Of a stretch of DNA of 64,000 nucleotides, positions 16,361 through 24,765 are shown one piece after another; positions within the stretch are counted from its first letter, which is position 1, and every line of letters starts with the position of its first letter. The notes under the pieces are model-generated. The model did not search any database, had not been told where the DNA came from, and saw only the letters and a program-made list of their open reading frames with translations. The stretch is from Aquimarina sp040786285 (GTDB taxonomy: Bacteria; Bacteroidota; Bacteroidia; Flavobacteriales; Flavobacteriaceae): the NCBI RefSeq assembly GCF_040786285.1, contig NZ_JBFMKQ010000001.1, positions 1,798,001-1,862,000 of the forward strand, in the 5' to 3' direction. The translations under genes were made by a program, and so were the position numbers.

Positions 16361-17425
16361 TTACTTTTTGATATACAATGATTTAACTTCGTCTCTTGAG
16401 CTTACATCAAGTTTTTTATACAGGTTGTTAATGTGGGTTTTTATTGTACTTAAACTCACAAACATAGTAGAAGCAATTTCTTTATTGGTCTTGTCTTCAA
16501 GGATTAGATCTAATACTTTTTGTTCTTGTTGCGTAAGATTTTTTTCAAGAGGGTGAGAGAGGCTTGCTTCTTTTCTTTTTTTTAGAAATTGAAGAATATT
16601 CAAAGATAATGATAGAATCAATACGAGAATCAAAAGCCATATCCAGGGATTTTTAGAAGATTTTTCTTTAGGATTGATAAGAAATTTATCTGAAGCTAAT
16701 TCTGCTTCATACTGCCTGGCATAGTTGCTATTGGGGTATTTCTCTACGAGTCGTTCTAGTAATTGATCATAATAAGGATTGCTTTTAAGATCATCAAGAT
16801 AATGAGAATATAACTCATTAGTTTTGTTAGATATAAAAGCAAATACATACAACTCTATAAGCGGTTCATCTAAGCTTTTTCCGAACTGTTGTAATGTGTT
16901 CATCCATTTGTTAGAATTGATTTTTCGATTGGCTGTACTGCGATAATTTCCGAATGCGAAACGCATTTCATCGATAATAGAATCAATTTTTATAAAAGCA
17001 TTACTTTTTTCATTCTTAGAGACGATTTTGCAAAATATTTCTTTATCAAAAGAAAAAGGTAATGAAAGCGCGTCTGTATGGTTTGCAATAAAAAGAACCT
17101 CTTCACTATCTGTGCAGAAACCATTGAGATGTGCTCTATTTTTATGTTTTTGAGAACATTTATCTACATGTATTCTATACATATGATTTCCTAGAGGTAG
17201 ATTATCGCCCAAGAACACAAAATAACCGGTAGAATCTGGAGTAACTTTTTGAATGATTTGCTCTGGATATATTCCCGATATTTTTCTGTAATCCTCAACA
17301 AGTGAAAGGTAAACACCATCTGACCAATCTGTAGTATCTACATACCCAGAAAATTCATACTGTGCAAAAGCCACATTAGAGTATATTAAAATGATACCGT
17401 AGAATAAATAAGATACTAATTTCAT
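16361..17425 (-). CDS. membrane-bound LuxR-type transcriptional regulator
   Basis: A 354-residue protein with an N-terminal signal peptide (residues 1-21), then an extracytoplasmic region of about 245 residues. This starts with 'YEFSGYVDTTDWSDGVYLSL' (a carboxypeptidase-regulatory-like or DUF4369-like strand pattern) and continues with a helical part. One membrane helix (about 268-285, 'PWIWLLILVLILSLSLNILQ') precedes a cytoplasmic LuxR-type helix-turn-helix: 'NLTQQEQKVLDLILEDKTNK', 'EIASTMFVSLSTIKTHINNL', 'YKKLDVSSRDEV'. This topology implies one-step sensing outside the membrane and DNA binding inside. The signal and targets are unknown; no co-oriented partner gene is next to it. Confidence 0.88.
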   Translation of the reverse strand: MKLVSYLFYGIILIYSNVAFAQYEFSGYVDTTDWSDGVYLSLVEDYRKISGIYPEQIIQKVTPDSTGYFVFLGDNLPLGNHMYRIHVDKCSQKHKNRAHLNGFCTDSEEVLFIANHTDALSLPFSFDKEIFCKIVSKNEKSNAFIKIDSIIDEMRFAFGNYRSTANRKINSNKWMNTLQQFGKSLDEPLIELYVFAFISNKTNELYSHYLDDLKSNPYYDQLLERLVEKYPNSNYARQYEAELASDKFLINPKEKSSKNPWIWLLILVLILSLSLNILQFLKKRKEASLSHPLEKNLTQQEQKVLDLILEDKTNKEIASTMFVSLSTIKTHINNLYKKLDVSSRDEVKSLYIKK

Positions 17426-17531
17426 GTTTAGAAAGAAATCAGAAATATAGAGATTAATTTTCTAACATTGTAACAGAATAAAGTCTAACGCTACTTATAA
17501 GTATAACATATAATTTATTTTAATCGACTTT

Positions 17532-17690
17532 ATGAGTTTTTGGAGAGTATTATTAGCTATTTTTTTTCCACCCCTTTCAATATTAGATAAAGGATGTGGT
17601 TCTGTATTGATTGTATTATTATTAACTATCTGCGGATGGGTTCCAGGAGTAATTGCGGCTTTGGTTATATTAAATAATCCTGATAAATAA
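17532..17690 (+). CDS. YqaE/Pmp3 family membrane proteolipid
   Basis: A 52-residue protein, easily missed because it is short and lies under a longer opposite-strand frame (17495-17719). It starts MSFWRVLLAIFFPPLSILDK and continues with GCGSVLIVLLLTICGWVPGV and then IAALVILNNPDK. The F-P-P-L, K-G-C-G, and L-T-(x)-x-G-W-x-P-G-V-I-x-A motifs are the full Pmp3/YqaE signature, with two membrane helices. In yeast and plants this family affects membrane potential and salt tolerance; in bacteria it is stress-associated. It stands 42 bp before lipB, which has its own promoter. Confidence 0.93.
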   Translation: MSFWRVLLAIFFPPLSILDKGCGSVLIVLLLTICGWVPGVIAALVILNNPDK

Positions 17691-17731
17691 AATTTTAGGA
17701 TTAATCTAAAAAGAATCAAATGAGTTCATTG

Positions 17732-17739
17732 TATCTTTG
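17732..17739 (+). promoter_or_regulatory. -7 promoter element of lipB
   Basis: TATCTTTG is an exact TANNTTTG and ends only 5 nt before the lipB ATG at 17745, implying a leaderless or near-leaderless mRNA. The upstream GTG at 17739 overlaps the element, so it is not a start. Confidence 0.65.
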
Positions 17740-17744
17740 TGCCA

Positions 17745-18461
17745 ATGAATAAGAAGATCCAAATACAAGAACTTGGTCACAGAGATTATAAAGAGATCTG
17801 GGAGTATCAAGAAGAATTATTCAAAGAAATTTTAGATATAAAAATCAAGAATCGACGAGAAGATGCAGGATTAGATACTTCTAATTACTTTCTTTTTGTA
17901 GAACATCCCCATGTATATACGTTAGGTAAAAGTGGCGATATGAGTAATCTTTTGTTATCTGAAGAACAACTAAAAGAAAAAGGAGCTACGTTCTATAAAA
18001 TTAACAGAGGTGGAGATATTACATATCATGGTCCAGGACAAATTGTAGGGTACCCAATCCTTGATCTTGAAAATTTCTTTACAGATATCCACAAATACCT
18101 TCGGTTTCTCGAAGAGATGGTGATTCTTACCTTAGCAGAATACGGCATTAATGCTACTAGGAGCAAGGGTGAAACAGGGGTTTGGTTAGATGTAGACACT
18201 CCTTTTGCACGTAAAATATGTGCTATGGGAGTTCGTGCAAGTCGCTGGGTAACGATGCATGGTTTTGCATTAAATGTGAATGCAGATCTGGGATATTTTG
18301 ATAATATTATTCCTTGCGGAATTAAAGGAAAAGCAGTCACCTCGCTTAATGTAGAACTAGGAGTAGAAGAAATAAATGAAGAAGAGGTGAAACAAAAATT
18401 ATTGAAACACTTTGCCATCCTTTTTGAAGCAGAACTTATAAAGCAAAAAGCCAAAGCTTAA
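17745..18461 (+). CDS. lipB: lipoyl(octanoyl) transferase
   Basis: A 238-residue protein counted from ATG at 17745; an in-frame GTG two codons earlier is rejected. LipB moves octanoate from acyl carrier protein to lipoyl domains of the E2 subunits and GcvH. Family motifs: 'FLFVEHPHVYTLGKSGD', 'INRGGDITYHGPGQIVGYPI' (R-G-G-x-x-T-x-H-G-P-G-Q), 'VWLDVDTPFARKICAMGV', 'VTMHGFALNV', and the catalytic Cys in 'IIPCGI'. It is cytosolic. No lipA in the window. Confidence 0.97.
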   Translation: MNKKIQIQELGHRDYKEIWEYQEELFKEILDIKIKNRREDAGLDTSNYFLFVEHPHVYTLGKSGDMSNLLLSEEQLKEKGATFYKINRGGDITYHGPGQIVGYPILDLENFFTDIHKYLRFLEEMVILTLAEYGINATRSKGETGVWLDVDTPFARKICAMGVRASRWVTMHGFALNVNADLGYFDNIIPCGIKGKAVTSLNVELGVEEINEEEVKQKLLKHFAILFEAELIKQKAKA

Positions 18462-18550
18462 ATCTTCACCATATACTAAAAAAGTAAATTCAGGGTTCTA
18501 ATTAATTCAATGCCTTCCATTTTTAAGTTGAGTATAATTAATGTAAACCT

Positions 18551-19087
18551 ATGAAAATGTACACTTTTTTTATTGTGCTAATATGCATATCGGCATGTAA
18601 AACTTCAAATGCAGTTGATTCTTCAGAAAAAATAAGCGAAAATGTAGATAATCAAAAGATTCAAAAGTACTGTCCTAATGATGGGGACTGCAGTATAAAA
18701 CTTCATAAAAACTCTTCGTTGATATTGAAAAAAGATACCACAGATGCGTTGTATCCAGTTATCGAAGAGGGTGGGCATACTGTTGTTGTCTTTGAGTTTT
18801 CTAGAAAGGGTGCCGAAGGAACTGCAGATGGAGATTATTCAGAAACTATTCATTTTGAGATTAAAGAAATTACAGAAAACCTAACCGTAGAAGGTGAAAA
18901 ACTAGCAGAGGTTAATATGCTTTTCGGAAAACAATGTTTTTGTAGAGGAGAAGCCGGGTTTTATAAGGTGAATGATGGGAATCTTATACTACAAAAATCA
19001 AACAATGAAATTACTATAGATTTGTTGATTAACCTTACCGAAGTTTCACATAGAATTACAAGAGTTAAAGAAAAAATAAAACTCTAA
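18551..19087 (+). CDS. putative lipoprotein of unknown function
   Basis: A 178-residue protein. The signal peptide ends in lipobox SAC, with the acylated Cys at about 16. The mature chain has 'KYCPNDGDCSIKLHKNSSLI' near its start and a second Cys pair, 'FGKQCFCRGEAGFY'. A β-rich middle ('TVVVFEFSRKGAEGTADGDY') suggests a small β-sandwich. I do not recognise the family. ATG at 18551 and 18557 are both possible starts. A bidirectional hairpin shared with the convergent metalloprotease gene follows. Confidence 0.75.
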   Translation: MKMYTFFIVLICISACKTSNAVDSSEKISENVDNQKIQKYCPNDGDCSIKLHKNSSLILKKDTTDALYPVIEEGGHTVVVFEFSRKGAEGTADGDYSETIHFEIKEITENLTVEGEKLAEVNMLFGKQCFCRGEAGFYKVNDGNLILQKSNNEITIDLLINLTEVSHRITRVKEKIKL

Positions 19088-19090
19088 AAA

Positions 19091-19123
19091 AATAAGCGAT
19101 ACATTAAAAATGTACCGCTTATT
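19091..19123. terminator. bidirectional terminator
   Basis: AATAAGCG pairs with CGCTTATT, and TACATT with AATGTA after one mismatch, over an AAA loop. It lies between convergent genes. Confidence 0.75.
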
Positions 19124-19144
19124 CATTACTTATATGTCAATAGT

Positions 19145-22100
19145 TTATTGCTGAATAAATCGTATTGATTTGTTTTTTCCTTCACCTCCGGGGTTAAGGT
19201 TTATGATATACATTCCTTTCTGTAATGTACTCGTGTTAATTGTCTTATTCGTTAACGTACCTCTCATTACAGTTTTTCCAAGTAAGTCAACAATTTCAAA
19301 AGGAGTATCTTTTTTAGAAACGGTTACAGTTAATAATTCATTAGTTCCTACAGGGTTAGGAGCTACAGAAACCTGTAACTGTTTTGTGGTAGTTACACTT
19401 TCAATAACAATTCCTTTTGCAGAAGCTCCAATAGTAAATGTTGTTGACTCAGAAGCTCCAAATTCTCCTCCAGAAGCTATTGTAGTTCCTTCAGATGTTA
19501 GAGAATATGATCCATTACCATATCCACAGCACATACCATCTCCGTAACTATCATTAAGTGCGAAAGTATACGTTCCTGGGTCTAAGCATTCAGTAATGGT
19601 TAATGTGGATCCATCAGGCTGAGAACCATATGTTCCACCTGATGCAATAACCTGGTTGCTACTATCTGTAATTTGCCAGCTCGTTTCTTGCGGGTAATCA
19701 TCAAAGTTAAGAGTTAATACTACGTCTGTACATGTAGATGGTCCTCCAGTTTCAGTAAGACGAATATCATCTATTGCCATATCACCTTGCCAGGTGCCGC
19801 CAGTAATACCATTAAAACGTAGTTTTACAGACGACCCAGCGTATGCACTTAGATCTATGTTTGCAGATAACCAAGAATTACCTTGATTTCCTGATTTTGA
19901 CCAAAGTGTAGCCCAGGTAGCACCATTATCATCGCTTGCTTCTAATGCAAGACTTCCCATATTAGAAGCACCATACATATGGTATCTGAACGCAAAATTT
20001 GCAGTAGTTGCAGCACTCAAATCAAAACAGTCAGAGTTTAATATGGCTCTTTTAGACGGGAAATTTGGTCTAGAAGACTCCATATATAGATAATTCATTC
20101 CTTCTATTGCACTAGATGGTCCCGTACCTCTCGATGGAGTTCCGTTAGCATCTATGGTCCAGTCAAAATCATTTCCAGAATCTTGAGTCCAGGATCCTAG
20201 CGTATTTTCAAACCCTTCACTATATGGGAATGATGAAATTCCTCCTGTACAAGTAGTTCCTCCAGAAGACTGTGTTGTAACATTTACAGTATTGCTGGAA
20301 TTTGATTCATTACCCGCTGCATCTTTAGCTCTTACACTAAAACTGTAAGCCGTATTTGGTGATAATCCAGTAACTTGGTATGAAGTGTTAGCTGCTGTTC
20401 CAATCACGTTAGTACCTTGATATACATCATATCCAGTAACTCCTATATTATCTGTAGAAGCATTCCAGTTAAGATCAACCGTTGTTTGTGTTATATTCGA
20501 AGCAGCTAACCCATTTGGAGTTGTAGGAGCTTGTGTGTCTGGTTGTGAAAGCGTAGTAGCATTTGCAGTAGTACTAAAATCAGATTCATTACCAGCAGCA
20601 TCCTTTGCTTTTACTCTAAAACTGTATGCAGTATTAGATGAAAGTCCAGTAACTTGATAGGTAGTACCTGTTACCGTTGTGATCACAGTATTTCCTTGAT
20701 ATACATCATATCCGGTAACTCCTACATTATCTGTAGAAGCATTCCAGTTAAGATCAACTGTAGTTTGGGTTATATTTGAAGCAGCTAAGCTTCCAGGAAT
20801 AGTCGGTGCCTGCACATCTCCACCAGTACCTGGAGTAATTTCAAAGTTTCTATTAGAAATGTCGTAGAAAATATGTCCAGATCCTCTCACCATGATTCTG
20901 TTTTGAGTTCCAACGGCATTAGGTACAGTGATGTTTTGAGAACCATCATTAGTTACCGCAGATACGACAGTAATAGGATATGTATTTCCGCCATCGGTAG
21001 ATAATAGGATATCTACATTGGCAGCATTAACACCATTACCAGTTGTTCCTGCAACATTCCAGGTTACTGTTTGCGTAGATCCTGCCGCCCAACTAACATT
21101 TGTATTTGGTGCATTTACTACAAAAGGTCCTGCTCCGCCTGCAACCGTTATTCTGGTATTATCACTAGCGGTACTTGCTCCGCCGGGTGCATTGTCTCTA
21201 ACTGTAAGTCTAAAATTCATTGTTCTGCTTACCGAAGGAACTACCTCCCATGTAGAGGCTGTTTGTCCCGTTTTAACTGTTGATAATGCAGGCATATATC
21301 TATCAGGAGATGATGTTGGATTCAAAGATCTGAAAGCAGGTCCTCCTGTTGACGTTGAAGCGGGAGGCATTGTAGCTGGCTGTGTATCCATTTGTTCCCA
21401 GCAATACGTAAGAGAATTACCTGAGTTAGCATCAGATGCAGTTCCTTTTAAAACGAAAGGCGTAGAAGCTGGGATGGTGTAATCCTGTCCTGCATTAGCA
21501 GTAGGGGCAGCGTTACCCGTGTTGCTTTGGGCTCCACATCTACTATTACCAGAAGAAATATTTTGCCACATTTCTTGAATACTTATGGCATGAAAATAAG
21601 CATCACTATTATTTTGAACGTTCGGAGAGCAAATACCTGCATATCCCATTATGGTAGAAGCACTACCTGGTTCTACAGAAGCACTTGACCTCTGACAGCT
21701 ATTGTTTTGAGTATGATTACCACCATATTGATGCCCCATTTCGTGGGCAACATAATCTACGTCATATGAATCCCCAATAGGGCGACCGCTTCCTGTAATC
21801 CCTCTAGCTTTAGAATTTGTACAAGGAGATCTAAGTTGTGCTAATCCACCACCACCGGTACTAAAAGCATGACCTATGTCATAATTGTTACGGCCAATAA
21901 ATTGATCACATACTGTCTGACTCTCATTGATCAATGCACCTGCATTATTGTTACTAAGGTTGTCGGTGCTTGCATTTAAAAATATGATATCTGTATTATT
22001 GTTAACCAGTACCATGGTTAATGCTAAATCTCTTTCGAAAATACCATTAACTCTAGTCATTGTAGTATTTACCGCAGAAAGCACAGCTTCTTTTTTCACC

Positions 22101-22792
22101 TGGTCAGAAGCACTAGAGGATATCCCTTGATTGTTTAAGTGAAATTGAGAATATTCTCCTGTACATGCAACAGCAAGTCTAAAGGTTCTTAATCTACCAT
22201 CGTTTGCATTTCTCGTAGTAGGAAGTTGTTGTTCTGAAAAATTTGATTTGAAATTATCTTCAACTAAGCATTCAAAACTATCTGGATTTGCAGGTAAATC
22301 TGCTTTTGAATAACAAATATAGCTTCCTTTGTCTTTGGTATACGGGTCAATGTAGATGGTTTTATGGTTTCCAGAAGTAATCATTGCATGCAAACCAAGT
22401 TTTGACACACTAAATCTAGCGACCAACGTAGGGTCGTCTACCCCATAACCAACAAAAGATTGTATGCTAGGGAATTGTTTAGCGATACCTTCATCTAATA
22501 CAGAGGCTTTAAAGACTCTTATTTTTTTCAACACCCCATTTTCAGTAGGAATATCCATTATAATACTAGAACTTTTCTGCAGTGATCTAGAAGGAGTATT
22601 GCTTAAAATAGAAGTTAATTCTGTTTTGTTTAAGTCAAATAATTGATACTGCGTTGGGGTCGTTTTTCTTAATTCTTTTTCTTTACCCTGTGATTTTGCT
22701 ATAGACGCGGGACTCCATAACTGGGCATTTACACTAATACTAACTAGTAAAAAAGTGAGCATCAGTATTTTACTAAAAATACTTGTTTTCAT
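19145..22792 (-). CDS. reprolysin-like zinc metalloprotease with FnIII, MAM-like and T9SS domains
   Basis: A 1215-residue secreted protein. Residues 1-23 are the signal peptide, followed by a propeptide. The catalytic domain has the zinc motif VAHEMGHQYGGNHTQNN (about residue 347), i.e. HExxHxxGxxH, the metzincin layout. After it come Ig/PKD-like β-domains (about 425-650), two nearly identical fibronectin type III domains (about 654-840), a MAM-like jelly roll beginning 'PYSEGFENTLGSWTQDSGND' (about 850-1015), and a Cys-containing β-domain with 'YGDGMCCGYGNG'. The end is a type IX secretion sorting tail ('SVAPNPVGTNELLTVTVSKK ... GMYIINL'). It is probably exported by T9SS to digest extracellular protein. 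Internal 279-bp DNA repeats encode the FnIII pair. Confidence 0.93.
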   Translation of the reverse strand: MKTSIFSKILMLTFLLVSISVNAQLWSPASIAKSQGKEKELRKTTPTQYQLFDLNKTELTSILSNTPSRSLQKSSSIIMDIPTENGVLKKIRVFKASVLDEGIAKQFPSIQSFVGYGVDDPTLVARFSVSKLGLHAMITSGNHKTIYIDPYTKDKGSYICYSKADLPANPDSFECLVEDNFKSNFSEQQLPTTRNANDGRLRTFRLAVACTGEYSQFHLNNQGISSSASDQVKKEAVLSAVNTTMTRVNGIFERDLALTMVLVNNNTDIIFLNASTDNLSNNNAGALINESQTVCDQFIGRNNYDIGHAFSTGGGGLAQLRSPCTNSKARGITGSGRPIGDSYDVDYVAHEMGHQYGGNHTQNNSCQRSSASVEPGSASTIMGYAGICSPNVQNNSDAYFHAISIQEMWQNISSGNSRCGAQSNTGNAAPTANAGQDYTIPASTPFVLKGTASDANSGNSLTYCWEQMDTQPATMPPASTSTGGPAFRSLNPTSSPDRYMPALSTVKTGQTASTWEVVPSVSRTMNFRLTVRDNAPGGASTASDNTRITVAGGAGPFVVNAPNTNVSWAAGSTQTVTWNVAGTTGNGVNAANVDILLSTDGGNTYPITVVSAVTNDGSQNITVPNAVGTQNRIMVRGSGHIFYDISNRNFEITPGTGGDVQAPTIPGSLAASNITQTTVDLNWNASTDNVGVTGYDVYQGNTVITTVTGTTYQVTGLSSNTAYSFRVKAKDAAGNESDFSTTANATTLSQPDTQAPTTPNGLAASNITQTTVDLNWNASTDNIGVTGYDVYQGTNVIGTAANTSYQVTGLSPNTAYSFSVRAKDAAGNESNSSNTVNVTTQSSGGTTCTGGISSFPYSEGFENTLGSWTQDSGNDFDWTIDANGTPSRGTGPSSAIEGMNYLYMESSRPNFPSKRAILNSDCFDLSAATTANFAFRYHMYGASNMGSLALEASDDNGATWATLWSKSGNQGNSWLSANIDLSAYAGSSVKLRFNGITGGTWQGDMAIDDIRLTETGGPSTCTDVVLTLNFDDYPQETSWQITDSSNQVIASGGTYGSQPDGSTLTITECLDPGTYTFALNDSYGDGMCCGYGNGSYSLTSEGTTIASGGEFGASESTTFTIGASAKGIVIESVTTTKQLQVSVAPNPVGTNELLTVTVSKKDTPFEIVDLLGKTVMRGTLTNKTINTSTLQKGMYIINLNPGGEGKNKSIRFIQQ
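20280..20840 (-). repeat. tandem 279-bp repeats encoding two FnIII domains
   Basis: The same DNA text recurs 279 bp apart (for example from 20422 and from 20701), equal to 93 codons and still highly similar at synonymous sites. This points to recent duplication or gene conversion of one FnIII domain. Confidence 0.85.
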
Positions 22793-22950
22793 AATTGAGT
22801 TTGTGTTTGTAAGTTTATATCATATGCCTTACAACTCAGAATAGTATGGTTTAGTGTTAATAAAATGATGTTTAACACTAAGTGTTAAAAAAATTAACAA
22901 AATGTTAAAATTAGAAGATAATACATGTTACCAGAGCGAGTAAAATATAT

Positions 22951-22985
22951 AAAAGAGGTTGCTCATTAAGGCAACCTCTTTTTTT
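22951..22985. terminator. terminator of the astacin gene
   Basis: AAAGAGGTTGC pairs with GCAACCTCTTT around an 8-nt loop. T runs are present on both strands; on the minus strand it follows the astacin stop codon. Confidence 0.8.
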
Positions 22986-23003
22986 AATAATAAAACAATT
23001 ATA

Positions 23004-24326
23004 TTATTTAACCATATATTGCAGAGAGGCCCCTGGGCGTCCTACGTACCCTACACCTGTATACTTATACCTAAGAATAAGGCATAACGCTTTTCTAGCT
23101 TCGGCTTCACTGTTTCCGAAATCGAATATCCAATGATTACCGTCAACAATTTTCCATCGGCCTCCAATTTTTTGAACATCAATATTATTTGGATTGAACC
23201 TGATGATATCTTCACCTGCGGCTGGCTGCACATTAGAAGCGCTATTACCTACTAATTGATATTTAAAAGATGGATTTGGACGTTTAACAAAACACGATTT
23301 ATTAAACCCATAACGTTTTACAATGTAAATTATCCTCTTAGCTTCGGCATGGTTAGGCGCCGAAAATACATAATGACTACCATCTGCAATAGAATAGGTG
23401 CCAAAAGCATTTCTAACTATCCTTAAGTTATTTGGATTAAATGGGATACAATCTTGGGTGCCACAAGGTTTGTATGGGTACATTTTTGATGCCCCAATTC
23501 GATCCCCCCATGATAGTGCATTTCTTTGAACAGAGTATGTGCTACCATTCTTTTTGGTAATAGTAGGTTTTCCATTTTTAGAAAATGCATAAGGGCCATA
23601 CATCATGATGCTTCCAAAATCTAATGTGCTGGTGTATTCTGTACCATCCATCCCACGTTGTATATAGGTTTTAAAATTGTGAGATTTTCCAGATTGAATA
23701 TTGCCAAAGAGAATATTGACATAGCTATTTCTATCTTTTCTACTTTGCTCATGCCACAGACCAATTGCATGGCCTATTTCATGAATGGTGTTTCCGGTAG
23801 AACAACCGTTGGCTAAATTGATATTTTGTTTACCTCCTGTGCGTCCTACTGCTGATGAGCACCCCGATCCTTTTCTAAAATTAACATAAGCCGTTTGGTT
23901 AGTACGCTTAACAAATCTTAAATTGGTATATTTTTCCCAGTGTGCAATGGCATTGTATACTCTTGCTTTATTGGGAAGACTGTTTTCTATGGTATAGTAT
24001 ACTGTACAATTAGGCCAGAAATTTTTTGTTCTACCTGTACTTTTTTGCCTTAGATCATCTGGGGATAATACAATATCTCCTTCAAAAATATAATGATCTC
24101 CAAAATCTTCCACAGTAGCGGTTCCACCAAGTAGAGATACGTCAATTAATTCTCCTGTTTTTTCGGGATACGCTTTTTCGGTGATGTCACTCTTAATGTC
24201 GGCAACAGGTTGCAAGGATTCTTCTGTGGTAATTTCACTATCTTTTTCACAACTTGTAAATGCTAGTAAAAGCCCCATCATCATTGTGGTAATTAATGTT
24301 TTAGGTTTTAAGAATTTGATTTTCAT
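23004..24326 (-). CDS. astacin-family (M12A) zinc metalloprotease lipoprotein
   Basis: A 440-residue lipoprotein, lipobox TSC with Cys at about 26. After a prosegment (about 27-100) the astacin domain starts 'NFWPNCTVYYTIENSLPNKA'. It holds the full signature TIHEIGHAIGLWHEQSRKDR (HExxHxxGxxHExxR) and the Met-turn 'FGSIMMYGPYAFSKNGKPTI'. The C-terminal about 160 residues are two copies of a domain of about 65 residues, each starting FNPNN, with 'YSIADGSHYVFSAPNHAEAK' in the first and 'WKIVDGNHWIFDFGNSEAEA' in the second. These are probably substrate or glycan binding. It is probably surface-exposed. It is next to the reprolysin-like protease, on the same strand but with its own terminator. 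Confidence 0.93.
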   Translation of the reverse strand: MKIKFLKPKTLITTMMMGLLLAFTSCEKDSEITTEESLQPVADIKSDITEKAYPEKTGELIDVSLLGGTATVEDFGDHYIFEGDIVLSPDDLRQKSTGRTKNFWPNCTVYYTIENSLPNKARVYNAIAHWEKYTNLRFVKRTNQTAYVNFRKGSGCSSAVGRTGGKQNINLANGCSTGNTIHEIGHAIGLWHEQSRKDRNSYVNILFGNIQSGKSHNFKTYIQRGMDGTEYTSTLDFGSIMMYGPYAFSKNGKPTITKKNGSTYSVQRNALSWGDRIGASKMYPYKPCGTQDCIPFNPNNLRIVRNAFGTYSIADGSHYVFSAPNHAEAKRIIYIVKRYGFNKSCFVKRPNPSFKYQLVGNSASNVQPAAGEDIIRFNPNNIDVQKIGGRWKIVDGNHWIFDFGNSEAEARKALCLILRYKYTGVGYVGRPGASLQYMVK

Positions 24327-24765
24327 AATGGTTATAGTTTTAGTTTTGCCTACTCTTTTTGGAATTAGGTTTTTCGGCGTATCACCTTAGCGAATCGATT
24401 CAAAGTTTTATTAATACCAGGTCTTTAAAAAGAGCCTGTATAGATTTTTAGATTTTAAAAAAGGGGATTTGTCGATTAAGGGAATTTATATTCTTGGGGA
24501 AGAAATGAGTGTTTTTGTAAAAAACATTCAAGATTTGAAGGTGCACCTAACCTTTGGTTATTGAAGACTTCTTAATAGGGAATGGTAATAGTGTAAGAAA
24601 CTCCAATGCTAATTTGTGCTATAGTTTATCAATAAACTAAATACAAGTGCAATATTAAGTGGTTTGTAGTAGATTATAAAGGGGCAAACCCCTGTTTTTT
24701 ACAGGAGTTTGAACTATTCTTATTTACGTGTAAACCTCAGATAATCAGGTAAATAAAATGTTTTT
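24327..24765. other. gene-free spacer upstream of the astacin gene
   Basis: 439 bp without a credible frame. A hairpin (AAACCCCTGT with ACAGGAGTTT, one mismatch, about 24684-24712) sits downstream of the 24766 gene but lacks a T run on the minus strand. Nothing else was seen. Confidence 0.4.

Noticed and set aside
17495..17719. 74-codon minus-strand open frame
   Set aside because: It is the antisense of the YqaE/Pmp3 gene at 17532-17690, whose protein motifs are unmistakable.
21018..21482. 154-codon plus-strand frame
   Set aside because: Antisense shadow of the metalloprotease gene, with Pro/Val/Thr-rich composition from the repeat-like β-domains.
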